DNA from: an uncultured Verrucomicrobiota bacterium
GTDB taxonomy: Bacteria; Verrucomicrobiota; Verrucomicrobiia; Opitutales; Opitutaceae
DNA: 55,324 bases
Direction of reading: 5' to 3'
NCBI GenBank assembly: GCA_903960515.1
Contig: CAJCBL010000082.1
Span: 1 to 55,324 of the forward strand
The notes under the pieces are model-generated. The model did not search any database. It was not told where the DNA came from and worked only from the letters and a program-made list of their open reading frames with translations. Positions 48,759-55,324 of the stretch are shown piece by piece (the stretch's first letter is position 1; each line of letters opens with the position of its first letter). A program made the position numbers and the translations under genes.

Positions 48759-49577
48759 ATGTCCCTGATACACGAACTTCTCAAAGCCCGCTACGGCGCG
48801 GATATCCCCAACGTGGGCGCCAACGGCAACACCACGGCCGCTACCCTCATCAACCACCGTTCCGTACGAAACTGTCTCCCCGACAAGCTCGACGCCGGCG
48901 TGCTCGAATTGCTGGTGGCCGCAGCGCAATCGGCCGCAACCGCCTCCAACATCCAAGCATGGAGCATGGTCGCCGTGGAAGCCCCAGCCCGCGAAACTCG
49001 GCGGGCCACCCTCGCGCGCAACCAGGCCCACATCATCACGGCTCCCTTGCTCCTCGTGTGGGTGGCGGACGTCTCCCGGCTGCGCCGCATCGCCAGCCTC
49101 CTGGGTGAAGCCGCACCGGAGCTCGACTTTCTGGAGTCATTCCTCGTGGCCGTTACGGATGCCAGCATCGCCGCCCGGAGCGCCGCGACTGCCGCAGAAT
49201 CCTTGGGGTTGGGCACCGTGTACAGCGGAGCCCTACGCGACCAACCCGAGAAGGTCGCCGAGGAGCTCAAGCTCCCGCAAGGCGCCTTCCCCCTGTTCGG
49301 CCTGGTGGTGGGCAAGCCCGCCCCGGCGAAACCCTCCGCCGCCAAACCCCGCCTTCCCCAGTCCGTAGTCCCCCACCGCGAACAGTACTCCACTGCCGGC
49401 GAAGAAGCCGGGATCGCCGCCTACAAGCCGCTGATCCAAAAGTTCAACACGTCTCAGAACCTGCCCTTCATGGACTGGAAGAGCCTGCCCGTAGGCCACG
49501 TGAAGAACGCCGAGGTGCCCGGCGGGCGGGCGCGCCTGGTCGAATCGCTGAGCAACCTCGGCTACACCGTCGACTGA
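48759..49577 (+). CDS. NADPH-dependent nitroreductase-like flavoprotein (NfsA type)
   Basis: A 272-residue FMN-dependent oxidoreductase of the nitroreductase superfamily, NfsA/FRP-like. LINHRSVRNCLPDKLDAGVLELLVAAAQSAATASNIQAWSMVAV (about 30-72) gives the family signature: the R-S-x-R FMN site and the NxQAW motif. SIAARSAATAAESLGLGTVYSGALRDQPEKV (near 130-160) and LFGLVVGKP complete the fold. It would reduce nitroaromatics, quinones or FMN with NADPH. The last codon is the TGA that is also the first bases of the repeat element. Confidence 0.92.
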   Translation: MSLIHELLKARYGADIPNVGANGNTTAATLINHRSVRNCLPDKLDAGVLELLVAAAQSAATASNIQAWSMVAVEAPARETRRATLARNQAHIITAPLLLVWVADVSRLRRIASLLGEAAPELDFLESFLVAVTDASIAARSAATAAESLGLGTVYSGALRDQPEKVAEELKLPQGAFPLFGLVVGKPAPAKPSAAKPRLPQSVVPHREQYSTAGEEAGIAAYKPLIQKFNTSQNLPFMDWKSLPVGHVKNAEVPGGRARLVESLSNLGYTVD

Positions 49578-49716
49578 GCCGTAACCATGCAACCGTACTG
49601 CTTTGCGCTCTGGCAGTGCACAGACTCCCGTGTCCGCCGTAGGCGCGTGCTTGCACGCGAACTGCGCCCTGAATCGCGTGCAAGCACGCTCCTACAACTA
49701 AATGGTTACGCCTGAG
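49576..49716 (+). repeat. Mobile-like repeat family, copy 7 (full length) with REP hairpin
   Basis: It starts TGAGCCGTAACCATGCAA and ends AATGGTTACGCCTGAG, so CGTAACCAT/ATGGTTACG are terminal inverted repeats. The internal hairpin is at 49639-49695. Its first TGA is the stop codon of the nitroreductase-like gene. It is the best match to 10784-10920. Confidence 0.85.
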
Positions 49717-50496
49717 TGCTGCTACCTCTTGAATCCTCTCGGCAAAACAGCACTCGTGGCACTCGGCCCGCGACAGGCTTGCATCGGCAGCATCCCGCCA
49801 CGGGGAGCACCGGCAGCACAGGTCGACGGCCTGCGCGGACGCCGCCGGGCCTTCGCTCCACCTCGTGCCGGAATGCACTGCGGCCCGCCGCCGACCGCTG
49901 CGGCAAAACGCGGCGCTCCTGTCCCGCGCCGCGGTCAGTCCGCTTCCCCACGCGCTCTCGCTTGCCGCCCGCCTTCGCCGAGCCTTCGGCGGGCACGCCT
50001 ACGCTCCGCGTTCTGCGCGGCGCTCCCGGAGTCGCTGCGCTGCGAGCGAGGGCCGCCGCTCGCGTTGCTCGCCTTGCGCCGGGCCTCTAGCCCCCGGGGC
50101 GAACCTCGGCACCAATCAGGTCGCCTATCTGCCGCTTCGAAGCGGCCCTATCCCGGCACAACGTCCGTCCCCTGGTTGGTGACAGGCGCAAGGCCCTAAG
50201 GAGATCTTTGGTGCCAGGAGGGCGCAGTAACGCGGCAGGGAAAGCGATGGCTGCGAGGCACCCGAAACAGCCAAGCTGCTGATAGGAATCCCGATTATCA
50301 ACCTGTAGCGACCGGATAGGCATGATACACTCGATCCTCGCCGCTTCCTCTCACCGGAATCGCGAGCAAGCCCTCTCCTACTCGCGACCCACTCGACGAC
50401 CCCGCCCGCAGCCTCAGGAGCGCGCTTGCACCCGCCTGCGATAGCGTAGTCACAGTCAATCTACCGGGTTCGATCCAGTGATACCGCTGGGCTGGG
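49717..50496. other. GC-rich intergenic region without a convincing gene
   Basis: About 780 bp. Stem-loops include GCCCGCCTTCGCCGAGCCTTCGGCGGGC-like pairing near 49968-49995. A lone REP arm (AGGAGCGCGCTTGCACCCGC) lies at about 50416-50440. Open frames on both strands appear to be GC-bias artefacts: they overlap one another and show no conserved motif. It could hide a structured RNA, but I cannot name one. Confidence 0.35.
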
Positions 50497-53445
50497 CTAC
50501 GGGGTTGGCAGCGCGGCGATAGCAAGGGCCTGGTTGGCATATTCCGCAGGGGTGAGTGCTGTATAGCGCCAGCGCGACACCTCGATCATCATCGGTTCCA
50601 GCGGGACATCATGCTTCCCATTGCCGCTATTCTCCGCCTTCAGATTGGTGTGCAGGCCCCAAAGACGGGTTGGCGCACTATATACACGCGTGGCAAGCCA
50701 TGGCTCGCAGGCCACTTCGCTCTCGAACATCGCCACCATCGAGCCGCGGATCGCCAGTCTTGCCATGCCAATCGTCCAATCCTCGGACATGCGGGGGAAA
50801 TTATGCACACCGCCACTGCTCTGGTAGCCCAGCGTCTCGTAGGTGAGCCAGTCGCCTGTGCCATCGGGGTGCGCGGGAGTCACGGGGTTCTCTCGCCTCC
50901 TCGGGTACAGGGCTGAAGTGGTCCGCACTATACCCTGCAGGAGGCAGGAGGAGATTTCCGTGTCGGCACCCGGGAACTTAATCTGGCGCGCGGGAGCCCC
51001 GGCATACGATGCTGTGCCGTACTGCGTCGGGGCGCTCGTATAGGAACCCTCGGTAGGCATACGCCCGGCATATCGATTATTGGTAATGCCGTCACAATAA
51101 TTGCGCGCACTCGGATCGATGCTCATCCAACTGGAACTCCACGGGCTGCTCCAAACCGCATTCGCGCTGAGCGAATCCGACCATCCCGCAGTCTGGACAT
51201 ACGAGGTATCATACACCGGCTGAGAGAGCACCGTAAGCGCATCGGCCATGATATTGCAGAGATACTCGCTCGTGAGATCCGGCTGCGTAGAGCTGGTGGT
51301 GCCGATCAAGCCGTCCGCGTTGAGGTGGCCGAAGATGTAAGCGGCGTCGTTGGTGGCGATGCTGCATCCCGTCCGGCCCGTGGCACTGAGCGATGCGACC
51401 GGCCCGCGGCCGTTGAGAATTCGTACGCCCGAGTCGATGCGAGTGCGAACTCCGGCGTCCGTAGAGCGGTCCTCGGCGCCGACCGAATGGATATAGATGG
51501 CGATCCCGTCATACCAAGGGTCGGTGAAACCGCCCTGGGTGAGAGGCACCGGAGCTACACCGACACCCGTGGCCTTGTAGATTTTGAACGGGTCTGAGAC
51601 CGTCCGCCCTGCCCCATCCACGGGGAAAACGGTATAAACATAGGGGAATGCCAGCGTCCCCAACCCCGTCCTTGGCCCGAGGGCGACTGTCGCCGGAGTC
51701 GCACTCGAATTGAGGACATTCTGCGCCCAATTACCGGCATTGAGAACATCCGGATTGTAGATGCGCGTGCTTGACGTAGAGCTGTATAATGTTCGCTCTA
51801 CTGCCAAGCGGAAGCGGATCATGTCGAAATCGATCTTCGAAATGGGCCGAGGCGCAAACGCGACTACATTGCGATGCGTCGCCGGAGTACCATAGCCATT
51901 GCTACCGTCCGCCCGGCGGAGATCAAAGAAATAGGCTTCCTTGAAGTCTGTCAGCGTGCGTGTTCCCGTCTCGTAAGCGGTGGTCAAAGGCCACCGATCG
52001 GTCGCGGAGGTAACGCCAAAGTTGGGGGTTACGCTGGCGTTGGGGGTGACCGTCGCGTAGTGCGGTTGCGGGCTATAGCCGGCTTCCCCGATTAAGCCGG
52101 GGATGCGCAGTACCTGATTGGACCCGATGGCCGTCAAATTCGTAAAACGATTCGGAAGCGCATTTACAATGGCAGAGCGTTCCCCGTAGGTGGGCTGCCC
52201 TGGGAGCACGATTTCGGTCAAGGCGTTTGTGGTTGTCGTGCCGGTCATCGTAGTGGTGTTCAACCAGCATCGGTAGGAGTAAGATTTCATCAATACCGTG
52301 CTGCCATCGGGCTTGATGCCGTTCCGATCAGCCGGGGTGGGATTGACAATAATATAGAGACCGGCGAAGCGTGAAAACTTGGCCTGCACGACCCCTGGAC
52401 TGTCGGACACCAAGGCCGGCTCCACGGTGACGCGCGCCGCATTATGGCGCCCCGCAGTAGCATCCAGCACACCCGGGGGCACGATGACCGGCACCGCATG
52501 GGCGCTGGTGCGCAGGTTTCCGGCGAAATTGTTGGTGGCATAGGAACGGAATGCCGCGATAGTCGCCGTGGTCTCGGGGCCGGTGGCGTTGGTGCTCATC
52601 GTGTGATCGCTATAGAAACCGCTGCCGCTACGCACGTCTGTCGCCGTACCCGTAGGATTTTGGAAGAGCAGAGGGCCGGTGCCACCAGGGTCGGCGACCA
52701 TATCAGCCATACCCATATTCCTATAAATAGCCCCGAGTTTGGTATTATTGGCATAGAAACCGCACACGGCCGTCACCCGGTCCTTGAACTGCAAGGTGTT
52801 GTCCCTACCAAACTGGTTCCGTGCCGCCAAGAGGCCGTTTGTATGAACCGGGCCTTCGATGACCATGTCGGCTCCCGGGCCTAACTCCAAGGGCATGTTG
52901 TAGAAGATCGCGAATTGGTAGAGCGGAATCTGCGCGGCGGACAGTTCCTGCAGGGTGTATGCTGTATAGGGCCCAAGCACAGGATGGGAAAGCGTCGCTT
53001 TTCCGATCACCGGCACCTTGCTGGTGATCACGCTCAGCCCACGATACGGATTACTCGCATTGGCCGACAGGAGCGGATCGACATACGTAAGCGCAGTCGA
53101 TGAGGTGAGGCCCGCATGCACTTCTACCACCCCGGCCCCATACTCGGTGCTCAGGACGGAGGACGCCGGAGGGAGATAGATCGGGTTGGCCCCGGAGTAT
53201 TGAATCGGGCTGGAACTACGAAGGCGATAGAGTTTGGTGGAGATCTGGGCCGCGCCATAATTCACCAGATTCTCCGCCATGTTGCGCGCGGCCAGCACCT
53301 GTCGCTCGCGCTCGTTTATGCGCCGCTCGGTAAGACTGTAGGAGAGAATGCTTGTAGTCAGGAGGGCCATAATCGCCACCAGTATAATCACCACGAGCAG
53401 CGCGGAACCGCAGATACGTTTCAAACTGAGAGAAGAAGTCTTCAT
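50497..53445 (-). CDS. Large pilus-assembly-like (PilX/Verru_Chthon A-like) surface protein
   Basis: A 982-residue membrane-anchored protein. A single N-terminal helix (residues about 14-36, SALLVVIILVAIMALLTTSIL) is preceded by a short basic leader, as in minor pilins or PilX. A very long extracytoplasmic region follows, rich in Ser, Thr, Asn and Gly. No enzyme motif is visible. The position after two classic prepilin genes and the length match the large partner proteins of Verrucomicrobia prepilin cassettes, but homology is inferred. No helix is seen near the C-terminus. The gene starts 9 bp after the upstream stop, so the three form an operon. Confidence 0.75.
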   Translation of the reverse strand: MKTSSLSLKRICGSALLVVIILVAIMALLTTSILSYSLTERRINERERQVLAARNMAENLVNYGAAQISTKLYRLRSSSPIQYSGANPIYLPPASSVLSTEYGAGVVEVHAGLTSSTALTYVDPLLSANASNPYRGLSVITSKVPVIGKATLSHPVLGPYTAYTLQELSAAQIPLYQFAIFYNMPLELGPGADMVIEGPVHTNGLLAARNQFGRDNTLQFKDRVTAVCGFYANNTKLGAIYRNMGMADMVADPGGTGPLLFQNPTGTATDVRSGSGFYSDHTMSTNATGPETTATIAAFRSYATNNFAGNLRTSAHAVPVIVPPGVLDATAGRHNAARVTVEPALVSDSPGVVQAKFSRFAGLYIIVNPTPADRNGIKPDGSTVLMKSYSYRCWLNTTTMTGTTTTNALTEIVLPGQPTYGERSAIVNALPNRFTNLTAIGSNQVLRIPGLIGEAGYSPQPHYATVTPNASVTPNFGVTSATDRWPLTTAYETGTRTLTDFKEAYFFDLRRADGSNGYGTPATHRNVVAFAPRPISKIDFDMIRFRLAVERTLYSSTSSTRIYNPDVLNAGNWAQNVLNSSATPATVALGPRTGLGTLAFPYVYTVFPVDGAGRTVSDPFKIYKATGVGVAPVPLTQGGFTDPWYDGIAIYIHSVGAEDRSTDAGVRTRIDSGVRILNGRGPVASLSATGRTGCSIATNDAAYIFGHLNADGLIGTTSSTQPDLTSEYLCNIMADALTVLSQPVYDTSYVQTAGWSDSLSANAVWSSPWSSSWMSIDPSARNYCDGITNNRYAGRMPTEGSYTSAPTQYGTASYAGAPARQIKFPGADTEISSCLLQGIVRTTSALYPRRRENPVTPAHPDGTGDWLTYETLGYQSSGGVHNFPRMSEDWTIGMARLAIRGSMVAMFESEVACEPWLATRVYSAPTRLWGLHTNLKAENSGNGKHDVPLEPMMIEVSRWRYTALTPAEYANQALAIAALPTP

Positions 53446-53454
53446 GGAACGTCC

Positions 53455-54198
53455 CTATTTACGGGGAGAGATGATGTAGTTGAAGCTGCTGCTGGAGAGC
53501 ATGTTATTGGCACTTGTGCCATTGATGATCTCAAGATTGAGAGCTACGCTGGCAAAGGCGGGAGTGGCCGCCGGGGACTCCGCCGAGAACACCGGATAGT
53601 AGTTTGAAGTGCCGTCCTGCTTGCGCCCGATCGCCGAGGCAACCAGTTGGCGATAGCCGGGCGAAGAGGCCGCATTGAGGGTGATGGCGTCCAATATTGA
53701 GGCGAGGGGGGCGCCCGAACCCGCCGCGCCAAAATCCCTCTCATAGTAGAGGATCGGGGCCTTGATATTGGGCGAGGTCGTGGCTCGATAATATATCCGC
53801 AGCCAACGGACTGTGGCGGCCGGGTCGGTCGTGAGCCGGGTGACCAGCACCAAACAATCCCCATGCGCAAGCAGTGTTCCGTAGGCATCCGCCACCGGCT
53901 GAGCAAGGCTGGACGCTGGCCACACGGTGGTGAGATCAATAGAATGGTCGAGTGCCGTATAGTCCGAGAACAAATAGAACTCGGTGGAATCGAGCGATTT
54001 CTGGGAGATATGGGCGAGGAAGTGGCGAAGTGTAGCATTCGTCTCCAAACGCTGCGAGTCCTTGCCCATCACGCGGAGGCCATATAGAAAGATCCCCAGC
54101 GCGCAGGATACGGCGAGCAGGGCTATCGACATGGCTATCATAATCTCCACCAGCGTGAAGCCCGAGTGAGGGCGGAGATCTGGATGTGAAGTATTCAT
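53455..54198 (-). CDS. Prepilin-type N-terminal methylation protein (PilW-like)
   Basis: A 247-residue pseudopilin. The prepilin leader cleavage/methylation motif is SGFTLVEIMIAMSIAL (residues about 12-27; cleavage after Gly, Phe is methylated, Glu at +5). The body is beta-rich. It would assemble into a type IV pilus-like or type II secretion pseudopilus. Its ATG overlaps the upstream gene by one base. Confidence 0.9.
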   Translation of the reverse strand: MNTSHPDLRPHSGFTLVEIMIAMSIALLAVSCALGIFLYGLRVMGKDSQRLETNATLRHFLAHISQKSLDSTEFYLFSDYTALDHSIDLTTVWPASSLAQPVADAYGTLLAHGDCLVLVTRLTTDPAATVRWLRIYYRATTSPNIKAPILYYERDFGAAGSGAPLASILDAITLNAASSPGYRQLVASAIGRKQDGTSNYYPVFSAESPAATPAFASVALNLEIINGTSANNMLSSSSFNYIISPRK

Positions 54199-54827
54199 CA
54201 GTTGAGCCTCCGGGTGCCAAAGGGAGTGCGCACGAACACCTCGCGCTTGATCACCGTGCGCACCCTGGTGCCATCGTTGAAATCATAGGCATAGACGAGC
54301 GTGACGCATTTCGCATCGGCCACATCATTGCCGGTGAGGGCATCGACCCAGATCCAGAGGGCAAGATTGAGCGCCTGTGACTTCGCCCCGGAGACACTGG
54401 AGAGGGCGAGCGGCCCGATCGTGTTCTTCTTCGCTTGATCCAGACTGCTCGTGCTCGCCGGAGCCTTCGTGGGTGCGGTGAAAGTGCTGGCGTCGATATT
54501 ATTGGCGCATTGCAACCACGTGGCCTGGTCCTGGTTGAGCCGCACCCGGATATAGGGAGCCGCTTTGGCCGCCGCCGCAGGAAACGCATCGCGGGCCGCC
54601 TGTTCGGAATCGGTCTCCGCGGCTGGCATCGATGTGTCGTAGTCGAGCATCTTCATCTGCTCGACCAGACCGGCGACCACGGTGACTGCCGCCATCTGCA
54701 TGACACTGCCCTCGGTAATCCTGCGAGACTGGATGAAGGTATCGAGAAACCCGAGCAGAACCAGGGCCATCAACAGCATCGCCACCATCACCTCGAGAAG
54801 AGTGAGGCCACGGCGTGAAACACCCAT
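54198..54827 (-). CDS. Prepilin-type N-terminal methylation protein (PilV-like)
   Basis: A 209-residue pseudopilin with the leader MGVSRRGLTLLEVMVAMLL (cleavage after Gly, Leu at +1, Glu at +5). The ATG at 54827 gives the normal short basic leader, and an ATG at 54896 would add 23 residues that do not look like a prepilin leader. It is the first gene of the operon. A hairpin-capable GGGGCGAC...CCCC region lies just upstream (54837-54868) and could be regulatory. Confidence 0.88.
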   Translation of the reverse strand: MGVSRRGLTLLEVMVAMLLMALVLLGFLDTFIQSRRITEGSVMQMAAVTVVAGLVEQMKMLDYDTSMPAAETDSEQAARDAFPAAAAKAAPYIRVRLNQDQATWLQCANNIDASTFTAPTKAPASTSSLDQAKKNTIGPLALSSVSGAKSQALNLALWIWVDALTGNDVADAKCVTLVYAYDFNDGTRVRTVIKREVFVRTPFGTRRLN

Positions 54828-55204
54828 TTCTGCGGCAAAGGGGCGACCTGTGTCGCGCCGCCCCAAAAGCTGTAGGCAAACACTTTGAGTACTCATAGTA
54901 ACAGGGGGTTGGCAAAAATGCCCGAGCATGTGGCCAAAGGACACTGGATACCGGTGCAACCGATGCACCCTCGAACCGCCGCCAGCCAGAGTCCTTTCCC
55001 TCGCATCCGCCTCTGGTGCCGCGAGGGTATGAACCCGAGCGAGGACGGAGCGGGAGCCCGAGTGACTACCAACCTGAGCACTCCCTCGGGCTGCTCGCGG
55101 CAATCCGAAACAAACCACACTAGCAGCCTGTCGGACTTCGAATTTTGTTCAAAATAGTTGCATATTTTGTTGACAGGCAACGTGATGCGGTATTTTCATA
55201 GGCC
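54828..55204. other. Upstream region of the pilin operon and left end of an IS element
   Basis: This region divides a divergent prepilin operon and an insertion sequence. The IS left end is near 55124 (CAGCCTGTCGGACTTCG), a typical terminal repeat. The pilin promoter probably lies at about 54900-55100, but no clear elements are seen. Confidence 0.4.
55170..55196 (+). promoter_or_regulatory. Possible promoter of the transposase
   Basis: TTGACA (55170-55175) and TATTTT (55191-55196) are separated by 15 bp, shorter than the ideal 17. The TATTTT ends 8 nt before the transposase ATG, so the transcript would be nearly leaderless. Confidence 0.3.
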
Positions 55205-55324
55205 ATGGCCGCCCGCTTCTTCAATCTCGACCGACAGACCCCGATGCTCCTGCCCTGCGACCTGCGCGACTGGGTACAAGAGGGGCATATCGTGCACTTC
55301 ATTCTTGAGGCCACCGAGCAGATC
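55205..55324 (+). CDS. Transposase, N-terminal fragment (IS1182/IS5-like)
   Basis: Forty residues from the ATG at 55205: MAARFFNLDRQTPMLLPCDL and then RDWVQEGHIVHFILEATEQI. The pattern (aromatic/basic start, LLP, DW...H, HF) resembles the DUF772-type N-terminus of IS5/IS1182-group transposases. It is cut by the window edge. The family name is tentative. Confidence 0.75.
   Translation, partial: MAARFFNLDRQTPMLLPCDLRDWVQEGHIVHFILEATEQI

Larger units (their letters stand above)
55124..55324 (+). mobile_element. Insertion sequence, 5' part (window edge)
   Basis: A terminal repeat-like CAGCCTGTCGGACTTCG precedes a transposase gene that runs off the window. The element's right end and target duplication are outside view. 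Confidence 0.7.

Overview
The window looks like a GC-rich chromosomal segment from a Verrucomicrobiota bacterium, most likely Opitutae (Opitutales). This is inference from gene content: RodA next to RNase E/G, a large MoxR/DUF58/von Willebrand operon with an ABC exporter, a PEP-CTERM protein with an Arg-rich tail, a set of prepilin-like proteins resembling the Verru_Chthon type, many small hairpin repeats, and few Shine-Dalgarno sequences. No rRNA, tRNA or CRISPR array was seen.

Layout. 1-2600 is a visibly AT-richer island of small unknown or exported genes separated by copies of one short intergenic element. 2611-4691 holds DUF2164, DUF167 and a SPOUT rRNA/tRNA methyltransferase. 4692-5112 is packed with hairpins. 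5113-8270 (minus) is rodA-rng, and 8867-10501 (plus) is rny, so two RNA-decay endonucleases flank a repeat-rich spacer. 11032-13064 has queF, a hisN-type phosphatase and a DnaQ-like exonuclease. 13267-25043 is a tight eight-gene operon: membrane protein, MoxR ATPase, membrane protein, ABC ATPase, ABC permease, DUF58, BatA/VWA protein and VWA/glutamine-amidotransferase-like protein. 25364-36365 is a housekeeping and accessory mix: prolyl oligopeptidase, gcvP, PEP-CTERM protein, VOC protein, GNAT, SEC-C protein, lipoprotein, rlmM and a membrane protein.

36842-47922 (minus) is the most distinctive block. It holds a response regulator, a beta-propeller sensor histidine kinase and a 2317-residue secreted enzyme. 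That enzyme joins a GH5 endoglucanase, a CBM6-like module, a GH48 cellobiohydrolase, a CBM2 and several Ig-like modules to a C-terminal domain that looks lysozyme-like. Together the block suggests sensing and breakdown of crystalline cellulose. 48384-49577 holds a small unknown gene and a nitroreductase. 50497-54827 (minus) is a three-gene prepilin-like operon, and the window ends inside an insertion sequence.

A family of about 130-155 bp elements with shared ends (TGAGCCGTAACCATGC on one side, ATGGTTACGCC-like on the other) occurs about seven times, always between genes. In three cases the element end supplies or abuts the stop codon of the gene beside it. Together with a 15-bp tandem array and several palindrome families, this repeat load is a second notable trait.
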